Source of the DNA: Dokdonia sp. | GTDB taxonomy: Bacteria; Bacteroidota; Bacteroidia; Flavobacteriales; Flavobacteriaceae | Assembly (NCBI GenBank): GCA_020630915.1 | Contig: JAHDIF010000004.1 | Coordinates: 1 to 64,000 of the forward strand | Direction: 5' to 3' | Length of the DNA: 64,000 bases | Shown: piece by piece, positions 53,195 to 61,203 of the stretch | Numbering within the stretch: position 1 is the stretch's first letter | Layout: the number at the start of each line of letters is the position of its first letter | Position numbers and translations under genes: made by a program | The notes under the pieces: generated by a model | What the model saw: only the letters and a program-made list of their open reading frames with translations | Databases searched by the model: none | What the model was told of the DNA's origin: nothing

Positions 53195-55372
53195 ATGCTC
53201 CGAAGACTATTCTTAATAATACCATTCGTTTTATTTTCTTTGGTGATTTATTCTCAAGAGCACTCTGTCGCTAGAGAATGGAATGAAGAATTGCTGGAAG
53301 CTATCCGAAATGATTTTGCCAGACCAACGGTGCACGCTCGCAATTTATTTCACACGTCTGTTCTTATGTATGATGCTTGGGCTGTTTTTGATGATACAGC
53401 ACAAACCATTTTTCTTGGAAGATCTTTTGGAGGTTTTGAAGTCCCTTTTGACGGAATTGCTGCGCCAGATGATCTTGATGCGGCAACCGAAGAGATTTTA
53501 AGTTATTCTGTTTACAGATTATTGAATCATCGTTTTGCATCATCCCCAGGAGTAGATGAAACCATTGCCTCATTACAGTTAGAACTTGAGGAACTAGGTT
53601 TCGATCCCGATTTTACAAGTACCGATTATTCTAACGGCTCGTATGCCGCTCTTGGTAATTATCTTGCAGAACAAATGATTGCTTTTGGTTTACAAGACGG
53701 TGCAAATGAAGTAAATGGGTATGAAAATGAGTTTTATCAAGCCAATAATGAGCCATTAATACTAGAGCTATACGAAGATAACACAGCGATCAATCCTAAT
53801 ATATGGCAACCTCTAGCTTTTGATGTTTTTATAGATCAATCTGGCAACCCCATTGCAGATGCTGTACCTGAGTTTTTAAGTCCCGAATGGGGACAAGTAA
53901 TACCCTTTGCACTCGACCAAAATAACTTGGACATTTTTGAAATAGATGGGTTTGATTATTTAGTATATAACAATCCTGGAGAACCATCACTTATAGAAGA
54001 TTCTAATGGTAATGGAATAGATGACCCCTATAAATGGGGATTTTCGTTGGTTACGTCGTGGTCCAAGCATTTGGATCCTAACGACAATGTAATGATTGAT
54101 ATCTCACCAGCGAGTATTGGGAACATCCAGAGCTACCCTACTACGTTTGAAGAGTATCAAGAATTTTATGATTTTGAAAACGGAGGTGATGCCAGCGTTG
54201 GACATGCTGTAAACCCATTCACAGGATCTCCGTATCCTGCTCAAATGGTACCCAGAGGTGATTATGCACGCGTATTAGCAGAGTTTTGGGCAGACGGGCC
54301 AGACTCAGAAACTCCTCCAGGACACTGGTTTACTATATTGAATTATGTAAGTGATCATCCAGAACTAGAGAAAAGACTAGGTGGTGAAGGCGATATTTTA
54401 AGTGATCTAGAGTGGGACATAAAACTGTATTTACTTCTTGGAGCAGCGATGCACGATAGTGCGGTAAATACTTGGGGAATTAAAGGATATTACGATTATA
54501 TTAGACCTATATCTGCACTACGTTATATGGCCGGAAAAGGACAAAGTACGGATACTGCAGCTTCCAATTTTGACCCCCATGGATTGCCTCTTATCCCTGG
54601 ATTAATAGAGACTATTGAACTAGGTGACCCTCTGGCTGGAGATATGGATGAATTTGTAGGAGAACTCAAAGTAAATACTTGGAAAGGCCCAGATTACATT
54701 ACAGATCCAACAAGCGAAATAGCCGGAGTAGATTGGATTCTAGCAGAAAGATGGTGGCCATATCAAAGGCCTACTTTTGTAACACCTCCTTTTGCAGGAT
54801 ATATCTCAGGGCACTCGACCTTTTCTAGTGCCGCCGCCGAAATTCTTACGCTTGCAACTGGAGACCCTTTTTTTCCAGGTGGCGTGGGTATTTTCGATGT
54901 ACCTCAAAATGACTTTTTAGTTTTTGAACAAGGACCCAGTGTCGATATGCAATTACAATGGGCTACTTACAAAGACGCTTCAGATCAGACGAGTTTATCT
55001 CGTATATGGGGAGGTATCCATCCACCTATAGACGATATTCCTGGAAGACTTTTAGGAACTACAATAGGTATTGATGCCTATAATAAGGGCGTTGCCTATT
55101 TTGATGGAACTCTCTCAGCAAATGATGTTATAATTTCTAGCTCCATATACCCTAATCCGTTTAAAGAGATATTTACAATCTCAGCAGGTTCTAATATTTC
55201 TAAAATCGATATTTTATCATTAGATGGAAGACTTGTTCATTCGATTACGTCAGAAAATCAAGATTCTCAAATGACAATCAGAGCAGAACAATTGAGCGCT
55301 GGAATGTATTTTATTAAACTATTTGATGTTTCCTCTAAAGCTATTGCTACTCACAAAGTAATAAAGCTCTAA
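53195..55372 (+). CDS. vanadium-dependent haloperoxidase-like protein with T9SS type A sorting domain
   Basis: A 725-residue secreted protein. The signal peptide (1-20, ending LVIYSQ) precedes a helical PAP2/vanadium haloperoxidase-like region. Candidate vanadate-site motifs are RPISALRYM (about 430), WWPYQRPTF (about 525), GYISGHSTFSSAAAEIL (about 535-551) and RIWGGIHPPIDDIPGR (about 606). The C-terminal 75 residues (IYPNPFKEIFTIS, LSLDGRLVHS, LSAGMYFIKL) are a type A sorting domain. Such enzymes oxidise halides or act as acid phosphatases; which applies is not decidable by eye. Its stop lies 3 nt from the convergent JmjC-like gene. Confidence 0.88.
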   Translation: MLRRLFLIIPFVLFSLVIYSQEHSVAREWNEELLEAIRNDFARPTVHARNLFHTSVLMYDAWAVFDDTAQTIFLGRSFGGFEVPFDGIAAPDDLDAATEEILSYSVYRLLNHRFASSPGVDETIASLQLELEELGFDPDFTSTDYSNGSYAALGNYLAEQMIAFGLQDGANEVNGYENEFYQANNEPLILELYEDNTAINPNIWQPLAFDVFIDQSGNPIADAVPEFLSPEWGQVIPFALDQNNLDIFEIDGFDYLVYNNPGEPSLIEDSNGNGIDDPYKWGFSLVTSWSKHLDPNDNVMIDISPASIGNIQSYPTTFEEYQEFYDFENGGDASVGHAVNPFTGSPYPAQMVPRGDYARVLAEFWADGPDSETPPGHWFTILNYVSDHPELEKRLGGEGDILSDLEWDIKLYLLLGAAMHDSAVNTWGIKGYYDYIRPISALRYMAGKGQSTDTAASNFDPHGLPLIPGLIETIELGDPLAGDMDEFVGELKVNTWKGPDYITDPTSEIAGVDWILAERWWPYQRPTFVTPPFAGYISGHSTFSSAAAEILTLATGDPFFPGGVGIFDVPQNDFLVFEQGPSVDMQLQWATYKDASDQTSLSRIWGGIHPPIDDIPGRLLGTTIGIDAYNKGVAYFDGTLSANDVIISSSIYPNPFKEIFTISAGSNISKIDILSLDGRLVHSITSENQDSQMTIRAEQLSAGMYFIKLFDVSSKAIATHKVIKL

Positions 55373-55375
55373 AAC

Positions 55376-56239
55376 TTATTTTAAATTTAAGTGGCTATGT
55401 GTTGTTAATATGGCCTTTTCATTTTTCTCATCTATCCATTTCTGTCCTTTACGTCTGCGCATAAAATTATCGTAGTAACGCATTACAAAAACATTGTATA
55501 AGGCATATCTAAGGTGCTTAAATTTTTGCGGTAGCGCTCGTAAACTCATACTAAAACCAGGTGTGATATACTTCATATAATGCCAGTAACCTTCTGGCAT
55601 GTATAAGGTTTCCCCATGATTGAGGTGACAGATATATCCCTTAGTATTTTTTAAGGCTGGAAATTTTTTAAAATCTGGATTGTCAAAATCTATATCCTCA
55701 CGCGTTATAAGACTATGCGGTACTTTATAAAGATATTTTGTTTCGCTTGGCGCGAAAAGTATACATTGCTTCTTTCCTTCAAAATGAAAGTGGAGGATAT
55801 TAGCCCAATCGATATCATGATGCATAAAAACGGTGCTTCCTTCTCCCCCAAAGAACAACATTGGGATTTGCTTTAATAATCGGAGTCCAATCTTTGGAAA
55901 TTTAAAATCATTTTTAAGAGCGGGAACTTCTTTCATTAGATTATATAAGAAGATTCTATAATTAGTGGGTTCTCGTTTTAAAAGATCTACATATTCCTTC
56001 ATTTTCATGGTTGCATGAGCTTGGTTAAAACCTTCGTCATGCTTTACAGGGCGATCATCATACAACGGAACTTGTTTTTCTCCTGCTATTTCCTTTATGT
56101 AATTAAGATTCCACTTTGTATATGCCGGCCAATCTTGCGTAAGCTTTTCTATAACCACGGGCTTCTGAGCTCGGACATATCTGGCGATAAATTCCTTTTT
56201 TGAAATAGATGAGACTCTTTCTATTGTATTAAGCTTCAT
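55376..56239 (-). CDS. cupin-like/JmjC-type Fe(II) oxygenase
   Basis: A 287-residue protein with a JmjC/cupin-8-like core. QKPVVIEKLTQDWPAYTKWN (about 30-49) is typical of the family N-terminus. GSTVFMHHDIDWANILHFHF (about 139-158) provides the HxD iron ligands and GETLYMPEGYWHYM (about 215) the distal His, so the facial triad looks complete. Family members are 2-oxoglutarate-dependent hydroxylases of protein or RNA; the substrate is unknown. The C-terminal 50 residues are basic. It is monocistronic. Confidence 0.85.
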   Translation of the reverse strand: MKLNTIERVSSISKKEFIARYVRAQKPVVIEKLTQDWPAYTKWNLNYIKEIAGEKQVPLYDDRPVKHDEGFNQAHATMKMKEYVDLLKREPTNYRIFLYNLMKEVPALKNDFKFPKIGLRLLKQIPMLFFGGEGSTVFMHHDIDWANILHFHFEGKKQCILFAPSETKYLYKVPHSLITREDIDFDNPDFKKFPALKNTKGYICHLNHGETLYMPEGYWHYMKYITPGFSMSLRALPQKFKHLRYALYNVFVMRYYDNFMRRRKGQKWIDEKNEKAILTTHSHLNLK

Positions 56240-56273
56240 ATAAATAACTAGATAGAATTCTTAAAGATAGGAA

Positions 56274-56302
56274 AAGCCCATTTTCTCTCAAAAATGGGCT
56301 TT
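56274..56302 (-). terminator. terminator of bioB
   Basis: AGCCCATTTT and AAAATGGGCT form a perfect 10-bp stem with a short loop. On the minus strand T4 follows. It lies 20 nt after the bioB stop. Confidence 0.85.
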
Positions 56303-56321
56303 ATTAGGTCTATTTATGTTT

Positions 56322-57413
56322 TTAACTATTTTTTCTCGCTAGCTTTGCGGCTTCATTACGTTCAATCTTATGCTCTGGACGAGTCCACTTAGGCTTTTCA
56401 CCTAAGGATTGGTACTGGGAATCTGTAGCTTCTACCGTTGCTGGTTGTGCTTTCTTCACAAAAGGTTTTTGAGGATTTAATCCAAGTAGCTCAAACATTT
56501 TCATGTCTTCATTCACGTCTGGATTAGGTGTAGTAAGTAATTTATCTCCTGCAAAAATAGAGTTAGCTCCTGCAAAGAAACACATCGCTTGTCCTTCTCT
56601 ACTCATCTCAGTACGCCCTGCAGAAAGTCGCACTTGCGTTTGTGGCATTACAATTCTAGTGGTAGCTACCATTCTTATCATCTCCCAGATAGAGATAGGC
56701 TCTATGTCTTCCATGGGGGTTCCTGGTACCGCCACAAGTGCATTAATAGGAACACTTTCTGGCTGTGGATCTAATGTCGCCAGTGCAACGAGCATTCCTG
56801 CACGATCTTCTACCGCCTCACCCATTCCTATAATTCCTCCAGAACAAACCGTTACGTTTGTTTTCCTCACATTAGAAATTGTGTCTAATCGATCTTCAAA
56901 AGCACGTGTAGATATTACATCTTTATAGTAATCTTCAGAAGTATCCAGATTATGATTATAGGCATATAATCCAGCTTCTGCTAGACGTTGTGCTTGATTT
57001 TCTGTTACCATACCTAAGGTACAGCATACTTCCATATCGAGTTTATTAATGGTACGTACCATTTCTAATACATTATCAAACTCAGGACCATCTTTTACAT
57101 TACGCCAAGCCGCTCCCATACAAACACGACTGCTTCCAGAAGATTTTGCTCGCAGAGCTTGAGCTTTTACCTGCTGCACAGACATCAAATCATTACCTTC
57201 TATGTCTGTATGATATCGCGCTGCTTGAGGACAATACCCACAATCTTCTGGACATCCTCCTGTTTTGATAGAAAGTAATGTAGACACTTGTACCGTATTA
57301 GGATCGTGATGCTCACGATGTATTGTCGCCGCATCATACAATAATTCCATCATAGGTTTATTATAGATAGCAAGTATCTCTTCCTTGGTCCAGTTGTGTC
57401 TGATTTCTGTCAT
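56322..57413 (-). CDS. bioB: biotin synthase
   Basis: A radical-SAM enzyme that inserts sulfur into dethiobiotin, the last step of biotin synthesis. The length is 363 residues. The [4Fe-4S] motif is CPEDCGYC (Cys 54, 58, 61). Cys residues for the second cluster lie in SSRVCMGAAW, MEVCCTLGM and TVCSGGIIGMGE, and the Arg ligand in VRLSAGRTEM. It has a basic C-terminal tail typical of Bacteroidota forms. It follows a ketosynthase gene (74-nt gap with palindrome copy 15) and ends at a terminator, so it is the last gene of the biotin cluster. Confidence 0.97.
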   Translation of the reverse strand: MTEIRHNWTKEEILAIYNKPMMELLYDAATIHREHHDPNTVQVSTLLSIKTGGCPEDCGYCPQAARYHTDIEGNDLMSVQQVKAQALRAKSSGSSRVCMGAAWRNVKDGPEFDNVLEMVRTINKLDMEVCCTLGMVTENQAQRLAEAGLYAYNHNLDTSEDYYKDVISTRAFEDRLDTISNVRKTNVTVCSGGIIGMGEAVEDRAGMLVALATLDPQPESVPINALVAVPGTPMEDIEPISIWEMIRMVATTRIVMPQTQVRLSAGRTEMSREGQAMCFFAGANSIFAGDKLLTTPNPDVNEDMKMFELLGLNPQKPFVKKAQPATVEATDSQYQSLGEKPKWTRPEHKIERNEAAKLARKNS

Positions 57414-57442
57414 AATTCAAAAATAATAAAAAGGAGGTATTT

Positions 57443-57456
57443 GCTTTCGCGAAAGC
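57443..57456. repeat. palindrome GCTTTCGCGAAAGC, copy 15
   Basis: Perfect 14-bp copy between the ketosynthase gene and bioB, without the C/G extension. Confidence 0.95.
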
Positions 57457-57487
57457 AAAAAAACAATTAATTAGTTATGTCATTAAA

Positions 57488-58642
57488 CTAAGCTTTAGAT
57501 ACAAGAACACTCACCGCATTCCCTCCAAAACCTACAGCATTTATAAGAATATTTTTTAGTTTTTTAGACCCAGTAGGCTCTTTTAGATAAGATACTCCAA
57601 TAAAAGTTTGCTCTTGTAACATGTGCACAGCAAGCTCTAGGCTTAACATGCCGCTTGCACCAAAGGTATGACCCACCTTCCATTTATTAGTCGTTAATAA
57701 AGGCAGTTCTTCCCCAAAAATTGTTTTTACCGCTTCCATTTCTGCAATGTCTCCTTTTATTGTGCCTGGTGCGTGCATCACAATAGCATCAATATCTTTT
57801 AGTGAAGTGTTACCTAGCGCCATTTTCATAGACTTCTGAAAACATATACCATCGTCTGATAATGATACGGCGTGGTCCAACTCTTCTGTAGCATATCCTA
57901 TCCCTGTTATGTATGCAAGTGCTTTTTTATTTGTGCCTAATTCAAGGCAAGCCATACCCGCTCCTTCTCCTAGAACCATGGTGTTTTTCTTTTTGAAAAG
58001 ATTTAAGGCTTGCGAGGGGTACGCAGAGGCTGTCTCTTCTTGCGGTGTGAGCTTCATAGCACGCATTTGTGCAATAGTAAAAGGTGTAAGCGCCGCCTCA
58101 GAACCTCCTACAAGAAATTTATCTACCATACCTGATTGCAACCAAGCTACACCATTAAGTAATGCGTGCAAAGAAGTACTACACGTAATAGAATGTGAGA
58201 TATCTGGTCCAGAATTTTTAAGATCCTGAGCTAACCATGATGATATATTCCCCAGTGTTGTAGACGGTGATGTTTGGGTAGGTACGATCTTACGTTTTGT
58301 AAACGCTTCGTAGTATTTTTCAAATAATTGTGTGGCTCCTCTGGATGACCCCACATTAATACCAAAGTCTCCATCACTCCACCCTGCTTGCTCTACAGCC
58401 ATTCTTCCTGCCACTATTGCATAAAGTACAGAAGGATCTAGCCGTTCATACTTAGCATTCTCTTTACGAAGTTTATTTGCTAGATCTTTGCCTTTGGAAG
58501 TTAATGGCGCCGTGTATGCCTCTAGATCTTCATCCCAAGATAGATAGGTTTTCTTTTCTAAGTATACTTTCCATTGTTCTGCGGGTGTTGTCCCTAATGG
58601 AGAAATGGAACCAAGTCCCGTAATAGCGATAGGTGTTTTCAA
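57488..58642 (-). CDS. beta-ketoacyl synthase (FabF-like) in the biotin cluster
   Basis: A 384-residue condensing enzyme from a TTG start at 58642, giving MKTPIAITGLGSISPLG; the ORF is open a further 16 codons to another TTG, but that extension is encoded by palindrome copy 16. No ATG is available upstream. The catalytic triad is complete: Cys 154 in SITCSTSLH, His 290 in VMHAPGTIKGD and His 325 in KVGHTFGASG. The first His block departs from the usual HGTxTxxGD. It lies between bioA and bioB on the same strand. A role in making the pimeloyl precursor is inferred from context, because no bioC or bioH gene is seen here. Confidence 0.85.
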   Translation of the reverse strand: MKTPIAITGLGSISPLGTTPAEQWKVYLEKKTYLSWDEDLEAYTAPLTSKGKDLANKLRKENAKYERLDPSVLYAIVAGRMAVEQAGWSDGDFGINVGSSRGATQLFEKYYEAFTKRKIVPTQTSPSTTLGNISSWLAQDLKNSGPDISHSITCSTSLHALLNGVAWLQSGMVDKFLVGGSEAALTPFTIAQMRAMKLTPQEETASAYPSQALNLFKKKNTMVLGEGAGMACLELGTNKKALAYITGIGYATEELDHAVSLSDDGICFQKSMKMALGNTSLKDIDAIVMHAPGTIKGDIAEMEAVKTIFGEELPLLTTNKWKVGHTFGASGMLSLELAVHMLQEQTFIGVSYLKEPTGSKKLKNILINAVGFGGNAVSVLVSKA

Positions 58643-58670
58643 AAGTGTTGAAGTGTTTGCACAAAAATAA

Positions 58671-58684
58671 GCTTTCGCGAAAGC
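58671..58684. repeat. palindrome GCTTTCGCGAAAGC, copy 16
   Basis: Perfect copy just upstream of the ketosynthase start, readable as AFAKA if a more distal TTG start is used. Confidence 0.95.
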
Positions 58685-58770
58685 GTACAAAATGAAATTC
58701 CCCTTTTTTATCTAAAGAAATCGTAACTTCTTTCATTTACAAACTACTTATAGTAACTCATAACATCACT

Positions 58771-59220
58771 ATGGAAGATCAAATACATCAAAGCTGGTGG
58801 AAACGCAACTGGAAATGGGCGGTGCCCGTAGGTGGATGCCTTACGATTATTGTCTTGTGTATAGCTCTAGCTGGAAGTATAGTTTTTGGGGTTTCAAAAA
58901 TGTTTTCAGGTTCAGAACCATATGCTACGGCACTAGAAAAAACATTATCTAATGAACAGGTAATGGAGCTTCTAGGTGAACCTATTGAAACTGATGGACT
59001 CATGCAAGGCAGCATAAACTATAAAAATGATGATGCCGAAGCAGATTTTAGTATTCCTATAAAAGGCCCTAAAGGCAATGGAAAAATTTATGTGGTAGGC
59101 ACAAAACACAATGATGTTTGGTCGTACTCAGAAATGGAAGTCCGTATTTATAAAAACAACGAGATCATTAATCTGCTAGATGAAAATATGGATGGTTTTG
59201 AAGACACAACCAACTTCTAG
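58771..59220 (+). CDS. Coa1-family membrane protein
   Basis: A 149-residue protein with one N-terminal transmembrane helix (about 17-40, WAVPVGGCLTIIVLCIALAG). A soluble domain follows that resembles cytochrome c oxidase assembly factor Coa1 (ALEKTLSNEQVMELLGEPIE, GSINYKNDDAEADFSIPIKG, KGNGKIYVVGT). Many bacterial members are annotated from this domain without a proven role. It lies on the strand opposite the biotin genes, between bioA and the ketosynthase. Its stop and the bioA stop share the palindrome CTAG, a 4-nt tail overlap. Confidence 0.8.
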   Translation: MEDQIHQSWWKRNWKWAVPVGGCLTIIVLCIALAGSIVFGVSKMFSGSEPYATALEKTLSNEQVMELLGEPIETDGLMQGSINYKNDDAEADFSIPIKGPKGNGKIYVVGTKHNDVWSYSEMEVRIYKNNEIINLLDENMDGFEDTTNF

Positions 59221-60482
59221 AAAACCGACAATGCCTCTTCTATCACCTGGTATGTAATATCCAATTGGGCGTTTGTAGTTACCAGTGGAGGCAATACATA
59301 TACCGTATTGCCCAGTGGCCTAAGGCACACACCTCTATCCATAAAGAAGTTATAGAGTTGTTTGCGTAGCTCTCCATACCGTTCCATCGCGGTATCTATT
59401 TCTAGAGCGAGAATGATTCCTTTAACACGTATATTTAAGGCTTTTGGGTTTTGAGATAACGCTTTCGCGAAAGCGGTATGCTTCTCATAAATACGTTGCT
59501 TATTGCTTTCCATTTCCTGAGAGATAAGTAAGTCTATGCTCGCCTGCGCAGCAGCGCACGCCAGCGGATTTGCACTATACGTATGCGAATGCATAAACCC
59601 TTTGTGCACCTCATCATCATAAAAAGCATCATAAATTTTCTGGGAACAAGTGGTAAGACTCATAGGCAATAATCCTGCTGTGAGGGCCTTACTCAAACAC
59701 ATCATATCGGGTAATGTCTCTACTTGTAATGAAGCAAAATGAGTCCCTGTTTTTCCAAAACCCGTCATCACCTCATCTGCAATGGTGATAATATCGTGGG
59801 CTCGACACTTCTTGAGAATGGCATCTAATCCTGCGGCACTATGCATTTTCATTCCTGCGGCACCTTGCACTAAGGGCTCATACACAAAAGCGGCGCAATC
59901 GTGATTGGCAATAATAGCATCTAAGCGCGCACGAACCTCTTCTAGATTGTCTTGTTGCGGCACAGGAATGCGCTGTACTTTAAGTAAATGCTCTTCAAAA
60001 GGACCGTTGTATACTGATAGTCCGCTGGCAGACATGGCTCCAAAAGTATCACCGTGAAATCCATCTTCAAAAGCAATAAGCACATTGCGTTTTTGGTGCT
60101 TGTTATGATGGTATTGTAAAGCCATTTTTATGGCTGCCTCTACCGCTGTAGAGCCATTGTCGTTAAAAAACATTTTAGCTTGATTCTTAGGCAGAATCTT
60201 AAAAAGCTTTTCGGCAAGATCTGTCGCAGGTTTGTGCGTAAAACCAGTAAAAACTACTTGATCCAGTTGTTGCATTTGAGTACTTACCTTCTCTAGAATA
60301 TACGGATGACAATGTCCAAAAATAGCCGTGTACCAAGAGGCAATTCCGTCAATATACTCCTTGCCATCTTCACCATAAAGTACAGCTCCTTTTGCACTGG
60401 AAATAGCAATAGGCTCATCACTCGTTTTGTGTTGAGTTAAGGGGTGCCAGATGTATTTTTTGTCTAGATGCGAGGTATTCAT
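59217..60482 (-). CDS. bioA: adenosylmethionine-8-amino-7-oxononanoate aminotransferase
   Basis: A PLP enzyme transferring an amino group from S-adenosylmethionine to KAPA to give DAPA. The length is 421 residues. Motifs are KKYIWHPLTQHKT (about 8-20), DGIASWYTAIFGHCHP (about 46-61), FNDNGSTAVEAAIKMA (about 105), ITIADEVMTGFGKTGTHF (about 234) and the PLP Lys in CLSKALTAG (about 268). It lies 97 nt after bioD. Palindrome copy 17 is read as AFAKA. Confidence 0.96.
   Translation of the reverse strand: MNTSHLDKKYIWHPLTQHKTSDEPIAISSAKGAVLYGEDGKEYIDGIASWYTAIFGHCHPYILEKVSTQMQQLDQVVFTGFTHKPATDLAEKLFKILPKNQAKMFFNDNGSTAVEAAIKMALQYHHNKHQKRNVLIAFEDGFHGDTFGAMSASGLSVYNGPFEEHLLKVQRIPVPQQDNLEEVRARLDAIIANHDCAAFVYEPLVQGAAGMKMHSAAGLDAILKKCRAHDIITIADEVMTGFGKTGTHFASLQVETLPDMMCLSKALTAGLLPMSLTTCSQKIYDAFYDDEVHKGFMHSHTYSANPLACAAAQASIDLLISQEMESNKQRIYEKHTAFAKALSQNPKALNIRVKGIILALEIDTAMERYGELRKQLYNFFMDRGVCLRPLGNTVYVLPPLVTTNAQLDITYQVIEEALSVF
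59461..59474. repeat. palindrome GCTTTCGCGAAAGC, copy 17
   Basis: Perfect copy with C/G extension inside bioA, read as AFAKA. Confidence 0.95.
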
Positions 60483-60565
60483 AGTTTTAACGTAGCTTCA
60501 TATGTTTTGATTAAAGGTTGTTATTTCTAGCAAATTTAAAACTTATGGACTGAGTTATATGTGAG

Positions 60566-60586
60566 ATTCTGAATCAAGTTCAGAAT
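60566..60586. repeat. hairpin repeat containing the bioD stop codon
   Basis: ATTCTGAA-TCAAG-TTCAGAAT, with perfect 8-bp arms. On the minus strand the right arm supplies the last Phe codon and the TGA stop of bioD. The motif resembles dispersed hairpins I recall from Bacteroidota genomes. Confidence 0.7.
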
Positions 60587-61203
60587 GACGTAAGATTTTC
60601 TCTAAATCTATCTGCATATTCTCGTACTACGTTCTGGTCAAAATAAGGTTCTTCATCTATACGGCCTAGGATAGTTACGCCTGCCATTTTTGTAATAACG
60701 GCCTCAGTAGTAGCGTGCTCTTCTCCAGAAAATATAATGGCAATATTTTCTAGACCTTTTTGCTTTAAGGTTTCTATAGTCATAAGCGTATGATTAATGC
60801 TGCCTAGGTAATGTCTAGAAACCACAATAATCTTATCATCTGGATAAATGAGGTCTTGTATCGTTTCTGTATCGTTAAGCGGTACGAGCAATCCGCCAGC
60901 GCCTTCTATTACCAAGGTGTTCTTTGTTTTGGGTCTTTGTATATCAGAAAGGGTTATTTCAACCCCATCTATTGCCGCCGCCGCATGCGGACTCATAGGT
61001 GTTGCTAATGCATAAGAATTATCGTGATATTGCGATATCTCATTAGATGCTAAATTATTTACTTTATTTGTATCACAATTATCGAGTTCTCCGGCTTGCA
61101 CAGGCTTCCAGTAGTCGGCTTGTAAGGCCTCTGTAACAATGGCTGCGGCGACTGTTTTACCTACTTCTGTAGAGATGCCTGTAATGAAATACGTTTTACT
61201 CAT
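60580..61203 (-). CDS. bioD: dethiobiotin synthase
   Basis: An ATP-dependent ureido-ring closure of DAPA. The length is 207 residues. Its P-loop is FITGISTEVGKTVAAAIV (about 6-23), with KPVQAGELDN (about 33) and the BioD motif VIEGAGGLLVPL (about 98-109). It overlaps the bioF stop by 4 nt (ATGA), so translation is coupled. The C-terminus, LTSF, ends inside a hairpin repeat, which suggests that the repeat set the present stop. Confidence 0.96.
   Translation of the reverse strand: MSKTYFITGISTEVGKTVAAAIVTEALQADYWKPVQAGELDNCDTNKVNNLASNEISQYHDNSYALATPMSPHAAAAIDGVEITLSDIQRPKTKNTLVIEGAGGLLVPLNDTETIQDLIYPDDKIIVVSRHYLGSINHTLMTIETLKQKGLENIAIIFSGEEHATTEAVITKMAGVTILGRIDEEPYFDQNVVREYADRFRENLTSF

Noticed and set aside
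56503-56928. 141-codon plus-strand ORF opposite bioB
   Set aside because: bioB is unambiguous on the other strand and covers it entirely; no recognisable domain.
58643-58690. N-terminal extension MYAFAKAYF of the ketosynthase
   Set aside because: The extension consists mostly of the palindrome and lacks any ATG; the family start MKTPIAITG fits the TTG at 58642.
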